Source: Prevotellaceae bacterium
GTDB taxonomy: Bacteria > Bacteroidota > Bacteroidia > Bacteroidales > UBA932
Assembly: GCA_031258195.1 (NCBI GenBank)
Contig: JAIRNF010000057.1
Location: 1 to 64,000, forward strand
Length of the DNA: 64,000 nt
Direction: 5' to 3'
Shown here: piece after piece, positions 35,504 through 43,827 of the stretch
Numbering within the stretch: position 1 is the stretch's first letter
How the letters are laid out: every line of letters starts with the position of its first letter
Made by a program: the position numbers and the translations under genes
The notes under the pieces: model-generated
Told to the model about the DNA's origin: nothing
Database searches by the model: none
Seen by the model: the letters and a program-made list of their open reading frames with translations, nothing else

Positions 35504-36582
35504 TTATTTTTTACTGACAACGATTTGCCTAAAATACTCGGCTGCTTTCAATGGATGCCTTACGCAATCAAAAAGCGTTTCTGCCCCATAGACATCGTAA
35601 ATAGCGCCAAATAAATCGTTCCCAAAACTATAGACTAACGACTGGTTCAACAATGGTTTTTCGTCACGGCTTTGTTCTTTTGTATGCAGGCTCTCCCAAT
35701 AATTTTCAATTTGGATACCAATGTCATCCATACCCAACTCTCCCGAACGTATTTTTTCTAAGGTGCTTTCAAAGACTTCATATGCCTCATAAAATCGTTC
35801 ATTCAGGTAATTCATAGACCCGCCCATCGCAGGGCGAGTACTGTCGAGAGGCTTTGAGAAAACGCCTTCCCCATTATTGCAGAACTTAACCGCCAAGCCT
35901 TCAGTTGAGAAGTTGAGAATAAACAATTCTTCCAACGTTAAGCTGTCCGCGAAAGTAACAACCCATCTCTCCATGGCAATGTGGTGTATTTCATGAGCAA
36001 CTATCGAGGGAAGCGCATCTACACTGATGCCATACCTGTCAAAGCCCACTATATCAAAATGGATAGCGCCATCGAAGGCATATCCAAACGATGTACCTAT
36101 ACTCTGTTGCTTAAATCAATATCGGCAAGCAATCCTCTTCTTACCTGCTTATATATCTCTTCAAGTACTTCGTCTGTAAATAAAGCTGTCATCCTGTTGT
36201 ACAACTCCTGATAATGTTCGGGATTTTCGTAGGCGGCTAACCAGTTTTTATGGTTATATCTAAGCATCAGTTCCTATGGCGGAGTTAACGTTGGGATTTC
36301 GGATTCGTTTATTGTGTCCAAGTGCATAAAATAGTCTATTGGCGGCTCCTTATCCGAGATTCCATATCTTCTGAATTCGAATTCATAATCAGGATGACTA
36401 AAAATTTCAGTAATTCGGCTTCTATCTTCTTCTCCATTCCTCAAATCTTGCAAAAAATCCAGCATCGGAATAATGGTTGACATTTGAAAACCAATTTTTT
36501 CCGCAGGTATGTCCTGTTGATTTTGTCCGATAAAGCCTCGCACAACCAATAAAAACACGGTAAGAAAAAATGCTTGCTTCAT
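35504..36582 (-). pseudogene. broken secreted zinc-metallopeptidase-like gene (DUF5700-like)
   Basis: The reconstructed protein has a signal peptide (MKQAFFLTVFLLVVRGFIGQ). A middle region follows (LRYNHKNWLAAYENPEHYQ), and then a domain with SIVAHEIHHIAMERW, an intact HExxH zinc-protease motif with a downstream glutamate in NFSTEGLA. An in-frame TAG lies at 36271-36273, and a stop with frameshift near 36110. The 35504-36049 piece could only be made from an internal start. The arrangement fits DUF5700 putative Zn-peptidases of Bacteroidota; the name is from memory. Confidence 0.8.
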
Positions 36583-36862
36583 CTTTTAAATTATTTTTAT
36601 ATTACTACAGCTGTTCAAATTATTTCTATTTTAAGATCGTTATTGGCTGTCTATCAGCAACACCTATACCGGTTGCTGTTAAATCATAACTAGCGCAATA
36701 ACTGGGCAAAATACGCTGGTCATAATCACAACAGTTATATCTAGCCGCAGTTATAAAAATAGCACTTTGTTGAAAGCCAGCAAACAGTATTGCCTATATT
36801 TAAGCATAAACCTTTGTTAAGAGGCATTTGCAATGTTGCTTTTCTTAAGTTTTTCTAAATAC

Positions 36863-36950
36863 TAGTGCCTGATTCGGTTCTCGAAGAACCGCAGAATGAA
36901 GTTAGTACGCTCATGGCAAGCAGGGTATACATGCAATAAAGGTTCAACAT
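36863..36950 (-). pseudogene. third, N-terminal fragment of the serine hydrolase
   Basis: On the minus strand this reads MLNLYCMYTLLAMSVLTSFC followed by GSSRTESGT, closely matching the signal region of the gene at 33580-34683, then stops. Only about 30 codons remain. It retains the lipobox cysteine. The rest of the 591-bp gap 36583-37173 shows no gene I can support. Confidence 0.8.
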
Positions 36951-37173
36951 GGTTTAGGTTTAGATAAGAGTAAGTATGTTCGATTTTTATGAAAGAATGA
37001 TAAATGCAGTACGGGCAGAGCTCGTTTTTATATATTTATAAATTAGCCTGAATCGGCTATCCGTCGTAGCCACAAACCTTCTTAATAATAGGCGAAATAA
37101 TAGCTTTAACAGTTCTTTATTTTTTGCATATTATTTAAAAATTTTATACCTTGTAAATAAAACCTTACTGCTA

Positions 37174-38556
37174 ATGAAAAAATATTACTTAGGTAAAGCG
37201 TGGATTGTTATAGCTATTTTTCTAGGCGGGCTATACACCTCATGTCAAAAAGAGGAAGATTTGCTTCTACAATCTTTCAGCTATGCTGAAAATTCTTTAG
37301 CCTTACTACCCGAAGCCATGCGTTCTGCGGTTGAGCAGAGGGTGTAGAAAATGTTTTTTGGAAATCCGGCATGGGAAAATGTACTGATTTACGATGAGAA
37401 AAATGCCTTTGCCGTACCCCTTACCATCAGAGGGATGGCTGCAGCTGCTCATTGCCTCGCTAGATAGCAAAGGAGTTCTGAACAAGGCTGTAATTATGCG
37501 GACTCGGCTGCGCGAAGGCTCGTTTTACGAGTATGGGTTTACATGCGACGGTAAGCTGGAGTTTAAGCTACTGCTGGAAGATAACAGCTTTACCCGGCTA
37601 ATGGCTCCTAAGCAAACGTTGGCTTTTCTTCCTTCTTTCAACCAAGAGCTTTTACCCTTAAGCAAGCTAGCGGCGAAGATGATGATGAGTGGTACGCTTG
37701 GCGCGATACGATTGTAACGTGTACCGTAAGACCTCCCTACGTTCCGGACGATCCGGATCCACCAGACGAATCGGAGGAACCTGCCCCTCCCATAATAGAT
37801 GATATAGTATGGGAGAACAACTGGGATAACTGGTGGGATAGACCTCCAAGAAGCGGAGACAGCTCTAAAAAAATAAGAAGGATGACGATGAAGAGAATGA
37901 CGACAAGCCAGCAGAAGATGATGAAGACAGCAATCTATTAGAAGATATTATGGATAGCAATAAAAATCTTTCTGACGAGGAATTATAAAGGCTAAAGGAG
38001 GCATTAGAAGAACTTCTAGAACATTGTATGTATATGCAGGTTTATAACTCTCTCGTGGGTAATAATGTAAAAACCTCATTTGAAATGGATGGTAGCATGA
38101 CCTCTGCAGGAAGCTATAACGCTAGTAAAAAAAACTATTAAATTTAGAAATATAAGTACTATTACAATGGATGCTTTAGCAGAAGAACTATTTCACGCTT
38201 ATCAAGATTTCCACTACAATGGATTACCTTCGTCAAATAATGGTAGAGTAAACGTAGAGTTTGAGGCAAAGCTCTATAATGATATAGAATGCTTTATAAG
38301 AGGGGGAGTTTGTTCCTATTTAATTAATACTGCAGCATACTATAATTGGTTAGAATATATTACAAACTACGGATTGTCTCATCCTACGTGGGATAATCTT
38401 TTAGAAAAGATTAACTTTTGGGATAATAAAAACTACTGGGATTTTTTACAAGAATTTTCCGAATCCAACTCGGGCTACAATTATCTTCCAAATTATGATA
38501 TGGAACCAAAAGCAATTCTAAATATGCTCGAAAAATCTAAACAAATTGGATGCTAA
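37174..38556 (+). pseudogene. multiply broken large lipoprotein gene
   Basis: Frames join into one protein: lipoprotein signal (MKKYYLGKAWIVIAIFLGGLYTSC), a middle region (SLDSKGVLNKAVIMRTRLREGSF), then a Pro/Asp/Trp-rich linker (PPYVPDDPDPPDESEEP). An acidic low-complexity stretch follows (KKDDDEENDDKPAEDDED). The C-terminal domain at 38167-38556 has ALAEELFHAYQDFHYNG, reminiscent of metallopeptidase helices though the usual first histidine is Glu. Lesions: TAG near 37345, frameshifts near 37400, 37690 and 37870, TAA near 37987 and a frameshift near 38130. The last 129 codons are open and could be expressed from the ATG at 38167. Confidence 0.75.
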
Positions 38557-38568
38557 AACACAATTAAT

Positions 38569-39096
38569 ATGAAAAATATAATCTTAAAATTAATTCTGTC
38601 CATAATATTTTTGTGTTCATATGTAATCGTAGGTGCGCAAACTTATGATCAGCAAGATGAAGATATAAACATAGAAGATATAATATATGTAAAAATATCA
38701 GATGGACATAATATTATAATCTTAAATAAAGAATTTGAGAATAAAAATTTTAGGATAGAGTGTGCTGATAAAAAAATTCGGCAAAAAGTTCTCTCAATGC
38801 TTACCTCTCAGCTGGCTAACCTTTATTCATTAAATCGTCTTCAGGAATTAAAAGATAAAAGAATTTTTATTAGAATTTGGGTTAATATAAAGGCTGAAGT
38901 TGAAAAGATTGAATATGTCTTTACGTTAAGAAACGGCTTTTTTATGTCTCCCGAAGAATTGTACAGAATGGAAAAAGAAATACAAAATACGCCACTTTCG
39001 TATGACATATATAGCTCTGATAAACACAGCTGCGAAGGGGCTATCTTTGGTATCGGTATTAACTTTGGCTATTTATTACAGTTGAAAGAACTCTAG
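38569..39096 (+). CDS. secreted protein of unknown function
   Basis: Not recognised. The 175-residue product has a signal peptide (MKNIILKLILSIIFLCSYVIVGAQ), an acidic segment and a mixed alpha/beta body with IIYVKISDGHNIIILNKEF and RIFIRIWVNIKAEVEKIEYVF. It starts 12 bp after the broken lipoprotein gene and was probably its operon partner, perhaps as a cognate secreted or immunity-like factor; that is inference only. It is intact while its neighbour is not. Confidence 0.6.
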   Translation: MKNIILKLILSIIFLCSYVIVGAQTYDQQDEDINIEDIIYVKISDGHNIIILNKEFENKNFRIECADKKIRQKVLSMLTSQLANLYSLNRLQELKDKRIFIRIWVNIKAEVEKIEYVFTLRNGFFMSPEELYRMEKEIQNTPLSYDIYSSDKHSCEGAIFGIGINFGYLLQLKEL

Positions 39097-39206
39097 AATA
39101 ACGAACGAGGATAGAGAGCTAACTTCTGCATGAGCAAAATGTATAGTAATAGTATAATAAGAAGCGTGAAGTAAAAAAACACTTTTGATGAAAGCTTAAT
39201 TCTTTT

Positions 39207-39272
39207 CGTCATTTCGACCGTAGGGAGAAATCTCCCGTTTATTAGCAGATTTCTCCCTACGGTCGAAACGAC
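39207..39272. repeat. hairpin repeat, GTCATTTCGA family, copy 3
   Basis: Arms 39207-39233 and 39247-39272 pair with one internal mismatch. The variable segment is CCGTAGGG paired with CCCTACGG. It lies 110 bp after the secreted-protein gene. Confidence 0.88.
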
Positions 39273-39291
39273 AGGGCTGGTTATTACGATA

Positions 39292-39334
39292 AACAAAAAG
39301 GTCTGTAAAGCAATGCCGTACAGACCTTTTTGTT
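39292..39334. terminator. strong bidirectional terminator downstream of rpmH
   Basis: A perfect 16-bp stem (39292-39307 with 39319-39334) around an 11-nt loop, with a T-run on both strands, begins 17 bp after the rpmH stop. Confidence 0.85.
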
Positions 39335-39350
39335 GGTGCCTATTAAAATA

Positions 39351-39503
39351 CTAGTAGCGGGCTTCGTCCGATACTGTTAATTTTTTTCTGCCTCTGGCGC
39401 GACGTGCGGCAAGCACACGACGTCCGTTAGGCGTTGACATCCTTTCTCTGAAACCGTGCTTGTTTCTTCTTTTCCTGTTCGAAGGTTGGAATGTTCTTTT
39501 CAT
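39351..39503 (-). CDS. rpmH: 50S ribosomal protein L34
   Basis: The 50-residue, very basic protein [18 protein letters not shown]...[22 protein letters not shown] is unmistakably L34 of the large ribosomal subunit. It is encoded on the minus strand with a stop at 39351-39353. The usual bacterial neighbours rnpA and dnaA are absent, as is common in Bacteroidota. A promoter lies about 70 bp upstream and a strong terminator follows. Confidence 0.97.
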   Translation of the reverse strand: MKRTFQPSNRKRRNKHGFRERMSTPNGRRVLAARRARGRKKLTVSDEARY

Positions 39504-39572
39504 CGCAATATAATTTTAACCTTGTTTCTGATTTTCAACTAATTACCTAAAGATATCAGTATTTAGGGATTG

Positions 39573-39602
39573 CAAAGGTAACGATTTTTTCTTTTCGTCC
39601 AA
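39573..39602 (-). promoter_or_regulatory. promoter for rpmH
   Basis: On the minus strand TTG (39600-39602), 19 bp, then TACCTTTG (39573-39580). The 5' leader would be about 64 nt. Confidence 0.65.
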
Positions 39603-39640
39603 TAGCTTTTTAAAGATTGTCTTTAGCCGCTAAAGAAAGT

Positions 39641-39657
39641 CGTACCGAACCGGTACG
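39641..39657. promoter_or_regulatory. short inverted repeat in the divergent rpmH/carboxyltransferase gap
   Basis: CGTACCG-AAC-CGGTACG is a perfect 7-bp dyad between two divergent promoters and could bind a regulator. Nothing else is evident in the 347-bp gap besides the two promoters. Confidence 0.35.
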
Positions 39658-39757
39658 CCGTTTAAAACAACTTCTCCGGCAATTTAAAAGAAAAAGAATA
39701 AGGATGCAAAGATATAATAACAAAACAAATAGCAAACTATTTTACAACAGTTATTAA

Positions 39758-39799
39758 CTCATTTGTTCTACCAAATGAGCATTTCCGTAGCTATCTTTG
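39758..39799 (+). promoter_or_regulatory. promoter with dyad for the carboxyltransferase gene
   Basis: TATCTTTG (39792-39799) is the -7 element. Upstream, CTCATTTG (39758-39765) and CAAATGAG (39772-39779) form an 8-bp dyad that overlaps the -33 region and could be an operator. Confidence 0.5.
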
Positions 39800-39850
39800 A
39801 TGTCCTAAATTTACCACACACATTACAAACAAAATTGAGCAAAAACAGCT

Positions 39851-41638
39851 ATGTCAAAGTCAAAAGAAATTAAATTCAGCCTTCTTTACCGCGATATGTG
39901 GCAGTCTTCTGGAAAGTACCAGCCGCGCGTTGATCAACTTAAACAGATCGCCCCCGTTATCGTAGATATGGGATGCTTTGCCCGCGTAGAAACCAACGGA
40001 GGAGCATTTGAGCAAGTAAATCTGCTTTACGGAGAAAACCCCAACGTAGCCGTTCGCGAATTCGTTAAGCCTTTCAACCAAGCAGGAATCCTTACGCACA
40101 TGCTCGACCGCGGACTAAACGGGCTACGTATGTTTCCTGTTCCGGCTGATGTTCGTAAGCTTATGTATAAGGTAAAGCATGCTCAGGGTGTTGATATTAC
40201 CCGTATTTTCGACGGACTTAACGACCCTCGCAACGTTATTCCTTCAATTAAATATGCTAAAGAAGGCGGTATGACCGCTCAGGCTTCTCTTTGTATCACG
40301 CACTCACCTATCCATACTGTTGAATACTACATAAATCTTGCACAGCAATTTATCGACGCTGGAGCAGACGAAATCTGTCTGAAAGATATGGCAGGTATCG
40401 GTCGTCCATACAGCGTTGGTCAAATCATAAAGGGTATCAGAGAAAGGAATAAAGATATCATCATAGATTATCATGGACATAGCGGTCCAGGCTTCTCGGT
40501 TGCCTCTATGCTTGAGGCCGCTAAGAACGGCGTAGATATTATAGACGTTGCAATGGAGCCGCTATCGTGGGGTATGGTTCATCCCGATGTTATTACCATT
40601 CAGGCAATGTTGAAGGACGCAGGCTTTAAAGTTGCCGAAATCAACATGGACGCTTACATGGAAGCGCGTCGTCTAACCCAAACATTTATCGATGACTTTT
40701 TAGGCTACTTTATCGACCCAAGTAACAAGATTATGACCTCGCTACTGGTTGGTTGCGGTCTTCCGGGTGGTATGATGGGTTCTATGATGGCAGACCTTAA
40801 GGGCATGCACGGAGCTATCAACATGGCGCTCCGTCAGAACAACAAGCCCGAGGTTACGCTGAATAACCTGGTTGTACAGCTGTTCAACGAGATTGAGTAT
40901 ATATGGCCTATGCTGGGCTATCCGCCACTAGTAACCCCATTCAGCCAGTATGTGAAGAATATTGCATTAATGAATATCTTCTCTATGGCCAAGGGCGAAC
41001 CTCGTTTCTCTACTATCGATAAGGATAGCTGGAATATGATACTTGGTAAAACCGGTAAGGTTCCGGGGCCAATCGCTCCCGAAATCGTAGAGATTGCTAA
41101 GAAGCAAGGTCTTGAATTCTACGATGGAGATCCTCAAGCACCGTATCCGGATGAGCTGGAGAAATATCGTGCTGAAATGAGAGAGAATAAGTGGGACTTC
41201 GGTGAAGACAACGAAGAGCTGTTCGAGTTTGCAATGCACGACCGCCAATACCGCGATTACAAGTCGGGTATTGCTAAAGAGCGTTTCAACAAAGATTTAG
41301 AGGCTGCTAAGGCAAAAGCCAATGCTCCTGTTGTAGTTGAGCGTCCTATAGTAGAGGTGCCACGTATTGATGTAGATAAGGTTCTGGAAAAGCATCCTAA
41401 CGCAACTCCTCTTCATGCACCTGCTAAAGGTCAACTGGTATGGGAGTACGATGTAGTAGATGCCTCTCTACCTCCGGCAGAAGGTACACCTGTAAACGAA
41501 GGCGACAACGTTTGCTTCGTTCAGGCTTACTACGGATTAGAACCCGTAAAATCTCCTATAAAAGGAAAAATTATGACCACCTTTTTCAAGCAAGGTGATA
41601 AAGTAAACAAAGGTGAAATACTTGCCTTTGTTGAATAA
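39851..41638 (+). CDS. carboxyltransferase subunit, OadA/PycB family, without biotinyl lysine
   Basis: A 595-residue protein with the HMG-lyase-like carboxyltransferase barrel (DMGCFARVETNGGA; CLKDMAGIGRP with the catalytic lysine; DYHGHSGPG for metal), the conserved carboxylase domain (to ~470) and a C-terminal biotinyl/lipoyl-like hammerhead. It should move CO2 between oxaloacetate or pyruvate and biotin. Where biotin proteins have AMKM, this one has AYYG (about 559-562), so it carries no biotinylation site itself and must use a separate carrier protein. No carrier or Na+-pump subunit gene is adjacent. It is monocistronic. Confidence 0.88.
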   Translation: MSKSKEIKFSLLYRDMWQSSGKYQPRVDQLKQIAPVIVDMGCFARVETNGGAFEQVNLLYGENPNVAVREFVKPFNQAGILTHMLDRGLNGLRMFPVPADVRKLMYKVKHAQGVDITRIFDGLNDPRNVIPSIKYAKEGGMTAQASLCITHSPIHTVEYYINLAQQFIDAGADEICLKDMAGIGRPYSVGQIIKGIRERNKDIIIDYHGHSGPGFSVASMLEAAKNGVDIIDVAMEPLSWGMVHPDVITIQAMLKDAGFKVAEINMDAYMEARRLTQTFIDDFLGYFIDPSNKIMTSLLVGCGLPGGMMGSMMADLKGMHGAINMALRQNNKPEVTLNNLVVQLFNEIEYIWPMLGYPPLVTPFSQYVKNIALMNIFSMAKGEPRFSTIDKDSWNMILGKTGKVPGPIAPEIVEIAKKQGLEFYDGDPQAPYPDELEKYRAEMRENKWDFGEDNEELFEFAMHDRQYRDYKSGIAKERFNKDLEAAKAKANAPVVVERPIVEVPRIDVDKVLEKHPNATPLHAPAKGQLVWEYDVVDASLPPAEGTPVNEGDNVCFVQAYYGLEPVKSPIKGKIMTTFFKQGDKVNKGEILAFVE

Positions 41639-41841
41639 GCAGCGAGTGGATTATGGACAGCGAGCCGACTCGCTTGTTTTCTGCCCATAAGCCACACTCC
41701 TAGCAATGGACGGTAACATTTAAATAAAGTAGGTTTCGCTATTAAAAATCAGCTGCAATCCTTCGGCTATTTTTTATGTTAATAACGTACGATTTGCATT
41801 CGTATCTCAGTTTTCCTACTTAATTTTGGATATTAAACTAA

Positions 41842-42135
41842 GGTTCAAGATTAGTTAAGTGGTAATTTTCTAAGTTCTTTGAGTAAAATCAGGTAACTAT
41901 TTTGGGTTCGATAGTTGTACCTGAACTCACGCTCTTTAACGCGTAACTAGAAAGCACGCTTACGAGCTCCTCGGAGTTTTGCAAGCCCCGCTTCGCGGAG
42001 CCCCCGGAAGTTCTCGATTCCGTTGATACGGTCGCGTCCGTCGGCAAATCGGTTCTCGCCATGCTTAACCCGATAATGTTTTAGGTTCAAGATTAGTTAA
42101 ATAACTTTTCAAGTCACCTAACTAATCTTGAACCT
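41842..42135 (-). mobile_element. IS1595-type insertion sequence remnant
   Basis: On the minus strand the 3' end of a transposase survives: KHGENRFADGRDRINGIENF, GLAKLRGARKRAF, and in another frame KEREFRYNYRTQNSYLILLKEL, ending near 41851. This fits the DDE C-terminus of IS1595/ISXO2-like enzymes (NGIEN-F...EFRYN). Terminal repeats GGTTCAAGATTAGTTA occur at 41842-41857 and, inverted, at 42120-42135. An extra direct copy lies at 42084-42099, forming a 52-bp mini-palindrome with the right end. The 5' part of the transposase is deleted. Confidence 0.75.
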
Positions 42136-42209
42136 TGCCTTATATTAAATTACTGATTATTAAAACCATAAAAAATATATATCAAAAGGATATATTCTTT
42201 ATCGCAATA

Positions 42210-42231
42210 TAGTGTACCAATTAGTACACTA
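42210..42231. promoter_or_regulatory. candidate operator, 8-bp dyad
   Basis: TAGTGTAC (42210-42217), 6 bp, GTACACTA (42224-42231) lies 31 bp before the ATG of a small broken ORF and near a broken XRE regulator gene. Confidence 0.45.
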
Positions 42232-42262
42232 ATCATTATCTTTATCAAAACCAACATCCATT

Positions 42263-42448
42263 ATGTCAAAGATAGCATTATTCCTCAATTACCCTCAAAA
42301 GCCTGTTAGCCCAATATACTTTGCCACAAACTAAAAGGTAGGTTTGGCTCATAATATGGTTATCTACTATAGAGATACAGTACAAGGGTATATTGAAAGC
42401 AAGGACAACTGTATCTTCGCATTATTAGATAAGTTGAATATTTCTTAA
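42263..42448 (+). pseudogene. small ORF of 61 codons with one internal stop
   Basis: Reads MSKIALFLNYPQKPVSPIYF-ATN, then TAA (42332-42334), then continues in the same frame KVGLAHNMVIYYRDTVQGYI-ESKDNCIFALLDKLNIS. A dyad lies just upstream. Family unknown. The continuous frame around a single stop suggests a small gene with one nonsense mutation, but for so short a stretch chance cannot be excluded. Confidence 0.4.
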
Positions 42449-42505
42449 AATAATATTAATCCGTCCAATCTTTGGGGTTCACATCGAAAAATCTCTTTCT
42501 ATCTT

Positions 42506-42953
42506 TTACTTTTTAATTATATGCTCCTTTAATTCAGTATCAATTTTAAGTATTTGCTGAAACGTTTCGATTAATGCTTCTAACTTCTTTTCTTTATCTG
42601 CTACTAGTTCTAATAGCTCTTTTGATACATAGTCATTAATTGTATTATTAGTTCCAAGATTACTCAAACTACCACTACTAAATGAGTTGTCATGGATATT
42701 TACCGAAACAGCGTCAAGCATCAACTCCGTATCTCTTAGTTCCTCTAGCGTACAGCCAAAATATTTAGCAAACAGTTTTAATGTAGCATCATCAATCGTT
42801 TCCATTTGCTCAAAACGTTGTACCTTTTAGTGGGTCGCTTTATCCTCCCCAAATAGCTTTTGCTACGGTTTCCTGTTTTTCTCTTCTCGAAAGCCGTTTT
42901 ATCAATATGTTATTGCCATGATTTACGTTAGGTTTTGTGGCTGTTTCTGACAT
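42506..42953 (-). pseudogene. broken XRE-family regulator
   Basis: The reconstructed protein runs from MSETATKPNVNHGNNILIK through RLSRREKQETVAKAIWGEDK, then after a stop and frameshift (42800-42845) KVQRFEQMETIDDATLKLFA and KYFGCTLEELRD. It is a Bacteroidota-type HTH_XRE domain followed by a ~65-residue C-terminal coiled region ending LEALIETFQQILKIDTELKE. The DNA-binding domain is interrupted, so the open 99-codon piece lacks the first helices of the HTH. Confidence 0.8.
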
Positions 42954-43074
42954 GGTATTATTGTGTTCGAAACAAGGTACAACTAAAAATGTTTGTATGC
43001 AATTTGCACACGAATATAGGCATTTTGCACAAAGAAGCATAAGGTAAATTTAACTAATCTGCTTTTCTTTGTAA

Positions 43075-43170
43075 ATGCTAAGCGTAAAGAAACAAAAGGC
43101 TAGAAATATAAGATTACCGTTTTTGTTGATACTATTCATCGTAACGGTACTTATGCTAATGATGTGCTAA
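43075..43170 (+). CDS. 31-aa single-span membrane peptide (tentative)
   Basis: ATG at 43075 encodes MLSVKKQKARNIR followed by the hydrophobic helix LPFLLILFIVTVLMLMMC and a stop at 43168. The basic N-terminus plus one helix is the layout of small membrane peptides such as type I toxins or phage/plasmid accessory peptides. It stands divergent to the broken XRE gene. No ribosome binding site or promoter is convincing, so expression is uncertain. Confidence 0.35.
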   Translation: MLSVKKQKARNIRLPFLLILFIVTVLMLMMC

Positions 43171-43209
43171 GCGTATAACCTAAGCCATAAAATAGTAGAA
43201 GAGAGGAGT

Positions 43210-43679
43210 ATGGCTATGCTTCGATTTTTTAAAAAGAAATCCCTCCCAAATGAGGACGACATCGTTCAGGAAATTGTACAAACCTATGCAAGCGAAAAAA
43301 CGGTAGAGCAAAGGATCTCGACTATATCGAACGGCAGGTAAAAACCGAACGTGAAAAGCAGGAGATGCTGGCATCGCTCGACAGCTTTAAACAGTCGTTC
43401 CACTACAATACGATGTTCGATGGCTTTAAAAAACAGCTGTTCGGGGCAAACAAGAGAGGCTGTATGCTAACCCATCTGGAACTTTCGGTTTGCTACCTGG
43501 TTTGCACCAAAAAGTACCTTCCCGATGTTGTTTTAGATATGTTCTGGATAGATAAAGCGCAGCTGATGGAAGTAGTACAATCATTCGAGCGTAAGATGGC
43601 GGAGTATAGCTATAGACTACCCGATAGTTATAAAGAGATGCAGCCTATACTACAAGCGTACTGTAAGCACGATGGCTAG
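43210..43679 (+). pseudogene. frameshifted gene for a small helical cytoplasmic protein
   Basis: It starts MAMLRFFKKKSLPNEDDIVQ after GAGAGG and continues EIVQTYASEKTVEQ. A frameshift near 43312 then leads into KDLDYIERQVKTEREKQEM and a second open part (43365-43679) with HYNTMFDGFKKQLFGANKRG and LDMFWIDKAQLMEVVQSFER. Family unknown; no membrane segment or signal. The second part may still be translated from an internal start. Confidence 0.6.
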
Positions 43680-43827
43680 TTGGCTGTCATATTGGTTAGC
43701 TATTGGTTGTGCAAAAGCTGTTCTTCTTATAAGAATGGCTTTTATTTTGAAAACATACTTTTAGGCAAAACATGTCTATATAAGTATGGGTGATGTTTCC
43801 CCTTATAATCATTAATAGACCTGTATT

